Shown piece after piece: positions 46,901 to 58,931 of a stretch of DNA of 64,000 nt. Position numbers and translations under genes: made by a program. Under the pieces are notes generated by a model. It did no database searches and had not been told where the DNA came from. It saw nothing but the letters and a program-made list of their open reading frames with translations. The DNA comes from Costus lasius (lineage: Eukaryota; Streptophyta; Magnoliopsida; Zingiberales; Costaceae), in contig CM050450.1 in the NCBI GenBank assembly GCA_027563935.2, positions 91,820,439-91,884,438 on the forward strand, read 5' to 3'. Every line of letters begins with the position of its first letter. The stretch's first letter is position 1.

Positions 46901-48502
46901 GACATGCGCCAGATACCCCTTGCAGCCCTGGGCTAAAAGCTTCCTGGCCTGCAGATGAGATATCACCAAAGGCTCTTGTTCTGAAATCCGGCCTTGGATA
47001 ACCAGTTGCTGTCCATCACTTAGATGCAGAGTAATTAGCTTTTCAAAACAATCTAAAGTAGCATGATAGGCAGACAGCCAATCCATGCCCAGAATGATGT
47101 CATAGTCTTTCATAGAAAGACTAATCAAGTCAATAGGTAAATCATATCCTTCTACCTTAATCAAACAGTCAGGGTATGTTATATCTGTAGATACGGCCTC
47201 ACCCATAGGTGTATGAACAGAAATACAAAAATCAAGTATCCTAGGCAACACAGGCAGACATGATGCAAAACATGCAGACACAAAGGATAAATTGGCACCA
47301 GGATCAAAAAGAATGCGTGCCAAATAACTAAACACATAAAGTGTACCTTCCACCACGGACTTCGAAGCCGAAGCATCCCTCTCCGCGATGGCATACACGC
47401 GAGTCTGCACAGTAGGCTTCTCACCCTGACCCTGTCCTCTAGCATCCGGCATAGGACAGTCCCTAATCATATGCCCCACCTTACCACATCTGAAGCAAGC
47501 GCCAGTCTTCCTGTAGCACTCATTATCCTGATGTTTAGTGCTCCCACAGTGGAGACACTTCTTGCCATTCTGAGAAACTGTGCTGGCTGGCTTCTGATAA
47601 GGTTGGTATCTGCCCTTATTGTCTTTCTTCCTCTTGAAATTCTTCTTATCCTTACCACCCAGAGTGGGTGCGTAAGTCACAGAAGTAGGGGCGGATGCAG
47701 TGACTGGAATAGTATCTGCAGCCATCTCAACAATGCACCTCTCAGCAGTGCGAGCCCTGTCTACCACTTCAGCATAAGTTTCCAAGTGTAGCATAGCTAC
47801 CCTTGTCCTGATATCTTTCCTCAAACCCCGCTGAAACTTCTTGGCTCTTCTTTCCTCGGTGTTGACTAAGTGAGGAGCATACCCCGACAACCGAGCGAAT
47901 GTGGCCTCATACCGATCCACCGTCATGTCGCCCTGCTCAAGATGAATAAACTCCACCTCGCGCTCCTCAGATAAGCTAGAGGGGAAAAACTTGGCATTGA
48001 ACTTCATCATGAAGTACTGCCAATCAACATCTCTGGATTCAGTTGCCGCCAGTCTGACGACTCCCTTCCACCAGTCTTCAGCATCTCCACGCAACATAAA
48101 GACAGACAAACATAGCTTGTCTGCATCATCACAGCGCAAAACCTGGAAAATCTTCTCCAGTGTCAAAAGCCAATCCTCAGCAGCTCTAGGCCCCGGACTA
48201 CCATAAAATGCAGTCGGGTTCAGGTGCTGAAACTCTCGAACCAACCGAGCATATCGTTGATGTGCGCCATCACCCAGAGGAGAACCAGCCGGTTGTGCCT
48301 GTGACTGAGACTGTGTCTGCGACAGCCGCTGCAATAACTGTTGCTGAACCTCCATGTGCTGCGCCTGCTGCTGCTGCATCATCTGAGTTTGCTGCTGAAT
48401 GAATGCGTTCTGTTGTTGCATCATAGCAGTCATAGCCTCCATGGTCTGCCTCAGATCAGGCTGTTGATCACCGTTGCTACTGCTAGCTCTTGGTCGCACC
48501 AT
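43957..48502 (-). pseudogene. Element K gag-pol polyprotein (Tekay/Del chromovirus), two stops and one frameshift
   Basis: The start is placed at ATG 48502 ([11 protein letters not shown]); an upstream in-frame ATG (48541) adds only a hydrophobic stretch that is probably untranslated. Order: Gln-rich N-terminus; gag core ([11 protein letters not shown] ... EDWWKG); two zinc knuckles ([14 protein letters not shown] and [14 protein letters not shown], near 47480-47545); protease with [11 protein letters not shown] near 47290 (D-P-G rather than D-S/T-G); RT with [12 protein letters not shown] (about 46280); RNase H ([14 protein letters not shown]). A TAG at 45713-45715 follows at a Trp site. Then the RNase H end, integrase zinc domain (CLTCQ), core ([29 protein letters not shown]) and GPFDII. 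A frameshift lies near 44265. The chromodomain-like tail (LRNKVIPLVKVI) has a TAG at 44053-44055, and the end is at 43957. Confidence 0.93.
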
Positions 48503-48695
48503 TTTTACCTGCATCACATAACACAGTAGAATAACAACCAATATTCAATCACAAATCAGATCCTAACTTGGTTTCTAGCAATACACAAACAGAGTTTTCC
48601 AATATTCAGATCCTATCTTGGTTTCTAGCAATACACAAACAGAGTTTTCCTTTCCCGGAGTTTCTAATTGCTAGTAATATCGCTCTGATACCATC
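48503..48695 (-). other. Element K leader and tRNA-iMet primer site
   Basis: The minus strand reads TGGTATCAGAGCG at 48693-48681, two bases inside the 5' LTR end: the initiator tRNA-Met primer site. The rest of the short leader holds a near-perfect direct repeat of about 48 bp (48557-48600 and 48605-48650, around TTGGTTTCTAGCAATACACA). Confidence 0.9.
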
Positions 48696-49787
48696 TGTAA
48701 CATCCCTCAGAATCACACCCCACACGCATACAAGTAAAATACGGGGTTTCAAAAAATTTTTACTCTTCCATTAAAACACAAGAAGAAAGCGGCATCGAAG
48801 GACATTACTACGGAACAGAAAACCGCACAGAACTGAATAGGATCGATTACTAGGAAATAGAAATCCGGAAATCCAGAAAAAATCTGGCAGCAAGTATTCT
48901 AAACTACTGCTGCACAGACACACATATCTTGTAACAACAACAAACGTCCACACTACACATATGTGGAATTTCAGAAATATACAGAACTGATTATTCAGAT
49001 ACTAAAATAAACAACACAAATTCGGTTACACATCTCAAATCGGACATTTCAAAATAAGAACCAATTCAATAAAAGAATCCAAGACTTGTATCCAATAATT
49101 TAAACGAAACAACTATAATATAATATCCTGAAAACAGGCATAAGCCCTCAGGAGATAAAACATGTCATATAGGTCATAATAAATTAGGCACGCAGGCCTG
49201 ATAAATCTTTAGAAGACTATTCTTAGAAATGACATCAAACATTAGCGTCATATTAGCTGTAGCAATTACTGTCTTGATGTCTCACCTGAAAACATTTAAA
49301 CAACGGAGGTGAGCTAAAAAGCTCAGTGAGTAAAAGACACTAAAAGTCATCCATAGTACACATCAAAAATATCATACTTAAGTTGAAATTCTTTTTATTT
49401 AACAGATAAGATAAATCAACTTAACATGCATGCTCATATCAGAAACAAACACAATCAAATACAGATACTTGTAACAATAGGCATCAAACAGGTAGGATAT
49501 GAATATACCAACCCATACCAACTAACCACACCGCCTAATACATCTAAATACAGATCAAAACAGAACTACAGAAATCAGAACTGACAGACAGAAAATCAGA
49601 ATTTTCAGAGTCCAAACGGATAGTCTACATCGGAAACAGAAAGGCCACAGAAGGCCTGATGACCACAGAAGGTCTGACCCCACCTCTGCCGAGGACGAGA
49701 CAATGCATGCATATCAGAAACAGAATGGTAAAGGAGATATCAGTGGGTGGCCCCCGTCTTGTCAGGACGTGGCACTCTGGTCTCCAA
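48696..49787 (-). repeat. Element K 5' LTR, left part
   Basis: Same sequence as 40459-41554 with only a few substitutions and one small indel (near 48890). It ends in the first 76-bp repeat unit at GTCTCCAA, where copia B is inserted. The last five bases, TCCAA, are the target duplication. Confidence 0.95.
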
Positions 49788-51496
49788 TGTTGGGGTATGC
49801 CCTTAAGGCTAATGTTTGAGGCCTGTGGGAATGTATCTGTATCATGTAATAAACTCTTAAGTTTATAAAGGCATGGTTGTTATTCAGTTAGCTACATTGT
49901 CTGCTGCAATATATGTTCTTCTGAATAATGTCTCAAAGCTGTTCAGCTGGGCTGACAAGCTATTATGTCCTTAGTCGATATATCTTGGTGAACATGAGAC
50001 AGCCTTGATATGGATAAGACTAATATGTGTTCTAATCTTATAGGATGCTTCGAGCATGGAATAAGATGTAGACTCATGGGTACATTGGATGTACTGGACA
50101 GACCCTACGAGGATGTTCAATTGTTTGTCACAATGTGAATATTCTTTGATATGACAAGTGGCACATTTCCTCTGACTTGAGATCACTTGTGTTTTCTAAA
50201 TGATGATTGTCATTATTTTGAGGTAGTTCAATATCATTTGAAACATAATGATTATAGACTATCTTGGATGGTGAGCTTGAGTCAGGTTAGAGCACTAGTG
50301 ATAGACATAGGATTGCCGTCTCCTTATTGAAGGAGTGTGATGTTCTAAAGGGGCCCCCTGGATGAGATGATTGAGAGAGTGTATGGCCATACCCAGGTGA
50401 CAGTGTTCATCTGATCTAATCATGCTCATCATATTGGAGCTACAAGCTTGACAGGCTTGTCCAATAAGAACATCCAGTGGCAAAGGAAATATGTATGCTT
50501 TGTGAATTGATTCACACTTGTGCTATTTTTGGGTGAAGTCTTGGAAGACTCTTTCCTTTATATCGGGAGACAGTGATGTGTTGCTAGATACCCCTCACTG
50601 GTCGTGATAACGTGAGTTATCGTTACCGACATTTAAAGGAAACCCTCAGGGTCGCACAATTTGATGATATGGCTTACTTAAGTCAGATCGTGTGGACTGA
50701 ATTGTTTGGGTTCAGTTTAATGGGATTAAATCTCTGATTGTGAGTGAGATCTGGTCTGATCATGTTTGATTGATTAGGGCTTGAGATCGGTAAGCTTCGA
50801 TCGAGAGAATGAATGCTAGATCAGTCAGATCAGAAGCATTGAGAGATTGACGGTCAGATTGAGAGCCTTAGGGTTTATTTTGATCTGCACTTATTTCTTG
50901 GTTTATTTGGTTAGCGGACCAAATCGCTTTGAACCAGCTCTTGAATGAGCGTATGGTTCAATGCTGATGTGGCATTTGCGATTGGGGTGAATCCTGAGAT
51001 CGCACGTAGAGGTGTGGCATGCTATTTTTGGATAGCACCTCTCGAACGTTGCCATGATCTCACGTCGCTCCTCTTTGGTCTCTTCACGCCTTTCTCGCCT
51101 CTTTGGGGTTGGCTTGGAAGTGGCATTCTCGTGTGGAGAAAGTGGAAGGCGACAAGAGAAAAACGCCAAGAAGAAATCTCTCCTTTCCCTTTGCAATCGA
51201 TCAAAGACACTCTTGGAGCCTTGCTAGCACAAGGAGCACCAAGATAGTAAGCGCTTCCTCATCTTGTGTGCGCGTCCTAAGGAGGAGATCTTCGTTGCTC
51301 TCTTAGATCCAAGGCGTCATCTTCAAATGGCATTGGTATGAATCGCATCTTTCATTCAATCATAGTTTTAAGTTGATCATTCAATCATACATGCGATTCT
51401 TAACCCTACTTCCGCTCATGCAAAGTTTTAAAGTGCATGGTATTAGGGTTTGCGCTCCCCCTAGAAGGGGACCCCCCATGCTAAGGGGTACTTTCA
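49788..51496 (+). repeat. Element B 5' LTR (1709 bp)
   Basis: TGTTGGGGTATGCC to GGGTACTTTCA. The TATA-like CCTTTATATCGGG lies at about 50555-50567, followed by the hairpin at 50606-50621. Differences from the 3' LTR that I can see: near 50215 (A/G), 50617 (G/A), 51012 (G/A) and 51410 (C/T), all transitions. Confidence 0.97.
50606..50621 (+). promoter_or_regulatory. Conserved LTR hairpin with GNRA-type loop
   Basis: GATAAC-GTGA-GTTATC, about 45 bases after the TATA-like box and so probably near the 5' end of the transcript. The same stem is present in all six family-1 LTRs (1872, 6657, 34923, 38447, 50606, 58041). Loops are GTAA, GTAA, GTGA, GAAA, GTGA and GTGA on the sense strand. Function unknown. 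Confidence 0.7.
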
Positions 51497-51499
51497 ATT

Positions 51500-51512
51500 T
51501 GGTATCAGAGCG
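51500..51512 (+). other. Primer binding site, tRNA-iMet (element B)
   Basis: TGGTATCAGAGCG three bases after the LTR end; complementary to the 3' end of initiator tRNA-Met. Confidence 0.95.
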
Positions 51513-53320
51513 AGGTTATGATGTATGATTGTTATGATTGCTTCTTTGTGATCCATGTTTGCGCATCCTATGAATAGATCTAATAACATGCGGTAAACTA
51601 CATGCTAGCTTAAGGTCTTTGAAGTATGTTTATGTGTTACGCATGTATGATGCCTTGGCGCTTGCTTTAGAGTTTTTATCAAAAACTTATATCTCTTGCG
51701 CGTATCACCTTAGATCTAAGCCGCCTGCTGTAAACCCTTAGACGGGTTATTAGGGTTGAAGTCACCCCCTAGGTTAGATCCAGAATGTCTGATCAGATCA
51801 TCTGACAACCTGAATGGGTCGATCAGATAGCACCTTGGCGCAAACCTATGGTGGCTATAGGTCGACTGCAGACAGGTGTGTAGCGATGTCTGATTGTGAC
51901 GATTAATGAACGCACCTGAGTTAGGCCCGGGGTCACGCCCGTTTGCCAGACCTCAGTGTGGTTGTTCAGCCCTGGCGCATGCATAGTTGACCTTATGGTC
52001 GACGCAAGTCAGTTAGGACTTGGTGCATGCAAGGGCAGTGGATCTGACTAGGTTGGATGAGTGGATCCCTAGTAATGGACCGTTGTAAGGTTGTAGGGGA
52101 AATAAGGAAAAATTAAAATTGATCCTATGGGGTTTTCGAAAATTTTAATTTTTATGGATCACATGGTTATTGATTGATGCATATGTTTGTTTATTTAGTC
52201 TTATGTGGGCTGCCCATATTAATTGTGTGCTGTGCTGGGGCCTGCGTGCCTGTATTAAAATTGTAAATTAATTATTGTGATCTGCGCATCACTGTGCTTT
52301 AATTTATAAAATGTTAGTGACCTGCGTGTCACTCTTGTCTAGATAGTTAAATTTGTAATTTAATTAGACAAGAGCACAGAGCACACTTGGCAGAGGCGCA
52401 TGCAGCAAGTGGCTGGACCAGGTGGGAGGTCTAGGGTTCGACCCTAGGACCAGGCGCATTTTCCCTGGTGGGCGCACCTGTGCTGTAATTGGCGCTTGGG
52501 CCCAGGTTTGGGCCAGATGAGCAGCAAAAGACCCATGAAGAGCAAATGAAGACTTAAGTTAGATTAAGGTCTTCTAGGGCTATGGGCTTTTACCACATAA
52601 GATACATGCTTTCTTTTATTGCTTAATATTAGAATTGCATGATTAAATTATCTTCTGCTATCACCATAGGAATTGCATGATAGGCAAGAAGATAAAAGAC
52701 CGTTAAAATCCAACGCTTAAATATCAAGCTCGTAAGCCTTCTGACGCGAAACCTCACTTTTCTGATTATCGTTGGAGCCGTGTTGTACCCACTCAGTGGG
52801 CACGTCCATCTATCTTCAGACGGTGCGGGATTACACCTGCGTGTTACAGAGTAGGGATTTATCCCTTCTCGTTGCTCAGCATAGCACGTGGTGGTCCAGG
52901 GAGTAGGTCGGGTCAGCTTGACCATGTAGGCTACATATGTGGCGCATATGGTAGCACATGGAGGCAGCCATCTGTGGGGTCAGAGATTGTGTTGTACCAA
53001 CTCAGTTGGCACAGTCTGCTGGACTGCCCGGATGAAGGGGAATCGCACGGGTTGGCGATCGGCAGGGACTGCCTACCAGAAACTAGTGCTTGTACTCTCT
53101 GTGCATCTTATCTCGCCTGAGCGGGACGCGGAGACCAAGTATGAAATCTGGATCCGATCTCACTAAAAGAGTTCTACTCTTTCGGGCTGTTTTGCTGGAT
53201 TTTTCACGCCTGATAAAATAGTGAGAAAAAGAATCTTTCTTAAGTCCTGATTGATTCTTATACATTGATACTGACCTTGCTGTTCTTGCATTGTTGTAGA
53301 TACCTGCAGCAACGAACACC
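51513..53320 (+). other. Element B leader
   Basis: 1.8 kb of non-coding leader. Visible structures: GGGTTCGACCC with flanking complementary bases near 52434-52444, and the hairpin AAAGAGT-TCT-ACTCTTT at 53166-53182. The latter is also present in copies A and E with a different loop. A pyrimidine tract ending TTGTTGTAG (about 53292-53300) precedes the gag ATG. Confidence 0.8.
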
Positions 53321-56300
53321 ATGAACTTCAATGTGCGATCCCTACTGGAAAGGGAGAAGTTTGCTGGGCCGAACTTCTCTGACTGGTTTGGACACCTTAA
53401 GATTGTTCTTAAGGCAGAGAGGAAACTGTATGTCCTCGAGACGGCGATACCACCGCAGCCCGCTCCGAACGCCGCAAGGGCGGTTCGGGAAGCCTATGAA
53501 AAGCACGTCAATGATAGCATTGATGTCGCTTGCCTGATGCTAGCGTCTATGACGCCACCGCTGCAGCGTCAGCATGAGGACATGTCGGCTATAGACATGA
53601 TTACAAACCTCAAGATGCTGTATGCTGCACAGGCGAGGACAGAACGCTATAATTTGACAAAGCTCTTCTTTCAGAGCAAACTGGCTGAAGGGAGCCCAGT
53701 GGGAGCTCACGTGCTCAAGATGATTGGGCACAAGGAGGCTCTAGAGAAACTGGGGCATACCATTAACCAGGAGCTTGCTGTGGACATTATTCTGCAGTCT
53801 CTCCCGCCTTCATTCGACGCGTTCATTATTAATTTTAATAAGAACAAAATCGATTGTACTCCGGCAGAGCTGCTGAATATGCTCTTGACTACTGAGGAAA
53901 CTCTGAAGGGTAAGCCTTCAACCTCTGTCTTGATGGTTCCTTCCAGGAACAAGAAGAAGGGGAAGAAGGGCAAGGCCACTGTCAAGAGCTACAGCAAGGC
54001 TCGGAAGCAAAAGGTGAAGCGGTCCAAGGAATACAGGTGTTTCCACTGTGGCCAGCTGGGTCACTAGAAAAAGGACTGTAAAGCGCTCCAAGGAGATAAG
54101 AGGGGAAGCTTTGCCTCTGGTTCAGGTATATTCGTGACTGAGGTCATGTTTTCTTCTTCTATATCATGGGTGTTGGACACTGCATGTGGAGTTCACATTT
54201 GTTCAAATGTACAGGAACTCAAGAGAAGAAGGCAGGTGGGACAGCATGAGGTGGACCTACGAGTTGGAAACGGGGCACGGGTTGCTGCTATTGCTGTAGG
54301 AGACTACTTTATTTCTTTACCATCTGGACTTGTATTGGAACTAAACAGTTGTTACTTTGTTCCCAGTATAACTAAAAATATTATCTCCATTCCTGCTCTT
54401 GTCAGGAAGGGATTTTCCTTTGAATGCAATATTTCAAAGTGTGTTTTGTCATATGATAATATTGTTTATGCAACTGGTTCAATTAATAATGGGTTATTCA
54501 TGTTGGACATGGAAAGTTCTATACAAAATGTTGATATTAAGAAAGCCAAGTTTGCTGATGACAGCACCTTGCTATGGCATAGTCGTTTGGGCCATATTAA
54601 CGAGAAACGCATTAAGCGGTTGCATGATAATGGACTGCTGGGATCTTTCTCCTACAAGGGGATTGATACATGCAAAGCTTGTTTAATGGGTAAAATGACG
54701 AAGTCACCTTTTCCTCACAAAGGTCAAAGGGCTTCAGGTTTACTTGACCTTATACACAGTGATGTGTGTGGGCCTTTTAGTAAACATGCCAGAGGTGGCT
54801 ATCAGTACTTCATTACCTTTACTGATGATTTCAGTAGATATGGGTATGTCTATCTGATGAGACATAAGAGTGAATCTTTTGACAAGTTCAAAGAGTTCAA
54901 GAATGAAGTACAGAATCAGCTAGGTCGAAATATCAAGGCACTTCGCTCAGATCGAGGTGGTGAATACCTAAGTCATGCATTTACTGACTATCTAAAGGAG
55001 TGTGGGATTATCTCACAGCTCACTCCACCAGGAACACCGCAATGGAATGGTGTGTCCGAGAGGAGAAATAGAACATTACTAGATATGGTTCGTTCTATGA
55101 TGAGTCAGGCTACTCTACCCTACTCCTTTTGGGGTTTTGCACTGGAAACAGCTGCAAAGGTACTAAACCGAGTGCCATCCAAGGCAGTTTCAAAGACGTC
55201 ATATGAGTTATGGTATGGGAAACAGCCAAGCTTGACATTTATCAGGATCTGGGGCTGCGAGGCTTATGTCAAAAAGCTCGCCTCTGGGAAACTAGAGAGT
55301 AGATCTGACAAATGTATCTTTGTTGGTTACCCTAAGGAAACTAAGGGTTATTATTTCTACGATCCCAAGGAGAACAAGGTTTTTGTTGCTCAGACGGCCA
55401 TATTTCTTGAGAAGGAGTTTCTTCTGCAAGAGGCCAGTGGGAGAGAAATAAAGCTGGATGAGAATCCAGAAGAAGGACAAAGTGACCAAGCACAGTTGGA
55501 TGAGCCTGAGCCGGTAGAACAGGTTATTGAACAACCTGAGGCTCAGATATCACGGGAACCGCGAAGATTGGGAAGGATTCGTCGACAGCCTGAGCGCTAT
55601 GACGGAGTCTACATCATTGACAATGATGAACCCCTCACTTATGCGGATGCGGTCAGTGGACCGGAGTCAGCGAGATGGCTTGAAGCTATGCGCGCCGAGA
55701 TGGACTCCATGTCAGATAACCAAGTCTGGGATTTGGTTGATCCGCCTTCGGGAGTTATCCCTATAGGCTGTAAATGGATCTTCAAGAAGAAGATTGACAT
55801 GGATGGTAATGTGGTTACCTATAAAGGCAGGCTAGTTGCGAAAGGTTTCAAACAAATCTACGGGATAGATTATGATGAAACTTTCTCACCTGTAGCCATG
55901 TTTAAGTCTATTCGGATTCTTTTCGCGATAGCTGCATACTATGATTATGAGATCTGGCAGATGGATGTGAAAATAGCTTTCCTGAATGGAAATCTGGATG
56001 AGGATGTGTATATGACACAACCAGAAGGTTTCACTAATCCATCAGATCGTCATAAGATATGCAAGTTAAAGAAGTCCATTTATGGACTTAAACAAGCATC
56101 GAGAAACTGGAATATTCGTTTTGATGAATCAGTTACTGAATTTGGTTTCATCAAGAACGAGGATGACCCGTGTGTATATAAGAGGTTTAGTGGGAGCGTG
56201 ATTACTTTCCTAGTCCTCTACGTCGATGACATCTTGATCATTGGAAACGACATTCCTGAAATGTATGCTGTTAAGGCATGGCTGAGGAAATGTTTCCAGA

Positions 56301-57202
56301 TGAAAGATTTAGGAGAAGCAGCCTATGTGTTAGGTGTGAAGATCTACAGGGATAGATCTAAGAGGCTTCTCGGGCTGTGCCAGAGTACTTACATCGATAA
56401 AGTCCTGGAGAGATTTCATTTAGAGAACTCTAAACGAGGATATCTTCCAGTCAGACATGGTCTGAATCTTTCGAAGAGTCAGTATCCACAAACACAGACT
56501 GAGAAAGATGAAATGGACAATACGCCTTATGCTTCGGCTATTGGATCCATTATGTATGCGATGTTGTGTACTCGCCCAGACGTCGCTTACGGGTTAAGCG
56601 TGACCAGTCGTTACCAGAGTAATCCAGGTATGGCGCACTGGATTGCAGTCAAGAACATTTTAAAATATCTGCGGAGGACCAAAGATATGTTCTTGATATA
56701 TGGTGGTCAGGAAGAACTCAGTATTGAAGGATATACTGATGCTTCGTTCCAGTCGGACCAGGATGATTTCCGATCGCAATCAGGCTATGTTTTTAGCTTG
56801 AATGGAGGTGCAGTGGTGTGGAAGAGTTTCAAACAGTCAACTGTTGCTGATTCCACAACAGAAGCCGAGTATGTTGCAGCCTCGGAAGCATCCAAGGAGG
56901 CAGTGTGGATTCGTAAGTTCGTGAGAGAACTTGGTGTTGTTCCTTCGAGTGCAGATCCTTTGGTTATCTTTTGTGATAACACTGGAGCAATCGCACAAGC
57001 AAAGGAACCACGGTCGCACCAGAAGTCCAAGCACATACAGAGACGGTTTCATTTGATCAGGGAGATCATAGATCGTGGCGAGATCAAAATCTGCAAGGTT
57101 CATACAGATGACAATCTGGCAGACCCGCTTACCAAGCCTCTGGCGCAGCAGAAGCATGAGAAGCACTGTAATAATATGGGTTTGAGATTTCTCAACCATT
57201 AG
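53321..57202 (+). pseudogene. Element B gag-pol polyprotein, single stop codon
   Basis: One 1294-codon frame from ATG 53321 to the stop at 57200-57202, broken only by TAG at 54065-54067. Gag (residues 1-250) has FSDWFGHLKIVLKAERK and VDIILQSLPPSF. The stop falls inside the zinc knuckle (CFHCGQLGH, stop, KKDC), at a position that is Trp in E. The protease has LDTACG (about 286). The integrase zinc domain is HSRLGHIN...CKAC and the core has D in HSDVCGP (about 480), D in RSDRGGEY (about 543) and E in SERRNRT (about 580). RT has QMDVKIAFLNG (Thr to Ile relative to other copies) and YVDDILIIGND (about 967). RNase H has YTDASF (about 1138). With the stop, only truncated gag could be made. Confidence 0.96.
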
Positions 57203-57222
57203 ATTAAGTGCAAGTGGGAGAT

Positions 57223-58931
57223 TGTTGGGGTATGCCCTTAAGGCTAATGTTTGAGGCCTGTGGGAATGTATCTGTATCATGTAATAAACTCTTAAGTTTA
57301 TAAAGGCATGGTTGTTATTCAGTTAGCTACATTGTCTGCTGCAATATATGTTCTTCTGAATAATGTCTCAAAGCTGTTCAGCTGGGCTGACAAGCTATTA
57401 TGTCCTTAGTCGATATATCTTGGTGAACATGAGACAGCCTTGATATGGATAAGACTAATATGTGTTCTAATCTTATAGGATGCTTCGAGCATGGAATAAG
57501 ATGTAGACTCATGGGTACATTGGATGTACTGGACAGACCCTACGAGGATGTTCAATTGTTTGTCACAATGTGAATATTCTTTGATATGACAAGTGGCACA
57601 TTTCCTCTGACTTGAGATCACTTGTGTTTTCTAAATGATGATTGTCATTGTTTTGAGGTAGTTCAATATCATTTGAAACATAATGATTATAGACTATCTT
57701 GGATGGTGAGCTTGAGTCAGGTTAGAGCACTAGTGATAGACATAGGATTGCCGTCTCCTTATTGAAGGAGTGTGATGTTCTAAAGGGGCCCCCTGGATGA
57801 GATGATTGAGAGAGTGTATGGCCATACCCAGGTGACAGTGTTCATCTGATCTAATCATGCTCATCATATTGGAGCTACAAGCTTGACAGGCTTGTCCAAT
57901 AAGAACATCCAGTGGCAAAGGAAATATGTATGCTTTGTGAATTGATTCACACTTGTGCTATTTTTGGGTGAAGTCTTGGAAGACTCTTTCCTTTATATCG
58001 GGAGACAGTGATGTGTTGCTAGATACCCCTCACTGGTCGTGATAACGTGAGTTATCATTACCGACATTTAAAGGAAACCCTCAGGGTCGCACAATTTGAT
58101 GATATGGCTTACTTAAGTCAGATCGTGTGGACTGAATTGTTTGGGTTCAGTTTAATGGGATTAAATCTCTGATTGTGAGTGAGATCTGGTCTGATCATGT
58201 TTGATTGATTAGGGCTTGAGATCGGTAAGCTTCGATCGAGAGAATGAATGCTAGATCAGTCAGATCAGAAGCATTGAGAGATTGACGGTCAGATTGAGAG
58301 CCTTAGGGTTTATTTTGATCTGCACTTATTTCTTGGTTTATTTGGTTAGCGGACCAAATCGCTTTGAACCAGCTCTTGAATGAGCGTATGGTTCAATGCT
58401 GATGTGGCATTTGCGATTGGGGTGAATCCTGAGATCGCACGTAGAGATGTGGCATGCTATTTTTGGATAGCACCTCTCGAACGTTGCCATGATCTCACGT
58501 CGCTCCTCTTTGGTCTCTTCACGCCTTTCTCGCCTCTTTGGGGTTGGCTTGGAAGTGGCATTCTCGTGTGGAGAAAGTGGAAGGCGACAAGAGAAAAACG
58601 CCAAGAAGAAATCTCTCCTTTCCCTTTGCAATCGATCAAAGACACTCTTGGAGCCTTGCTAGCACAAGGAGCACCAAGATAGTAAGCGCTTCCTCATCTT
58701 GTGTGCGCGTCCTAAGGAGGAGATCTTCGTTGCTCTCTTAGATCCAAGGCGTCATCTTCAAATGGCATTGGTATGAATCGCATCTTTCATTCAATCATAG
58801 TTTTAAGTTGATCATTCAATCATACATGCGATTCTTAACCCTACTTCTGCTCATGCAAAGTTTTAAAGTGCATGGTATTAGGGTTTGCGCTCCCCCTAGA
58901 AGGGGACCCCCCATGCTAAGGGGTACTTTCA
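57223..58931 (+). repeat. Element B 3' LTR (1709 bp)
   Basis: Follows the polypurine tract AAGTGGGAGAT. Same termini and length as the 5' LTR. Hairpin at 58041-58056, loop GTGA. Confidence 0.97.

Larger units (their letters stand above)
49788..58931 (+). mobile_element. Element B: complete copia family 1 retrotransposon
   Basis: Full-length 9144-bp element: 5' LTR 49788-51496, PBS, leader, gag-pol 53321-57202, polypurine tract, 3' LTR 57223-58931. Target duplication TCCAA at 49783-49787 and 58932-58936, inside a 76-bp repeat unit of the K 5' LTR. Orientation is opposite to K, E and D. The LTRs have equal length and about four substitutions, so it is the youngest insertion in the window. Confidence 0.97.

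Noticed and set aside
50903..51196. ORFs on both strands near the end of the B LTRs (also 58338-58631)
   Set aside because: Inside the U5-like part of the LTR; duplicated only because there are two LTRs. No recognisable domain and absent from other family members.
54060..54072. TAG in the gag zinc knuckle of B as programmed readthrough between gag and pol
   Set aside because: The stop is inside the zinc knuckle, replaces a Trp codon present in E, and is followed by AAA rather than a known readthrough context. A nonsense mutation is simpler.
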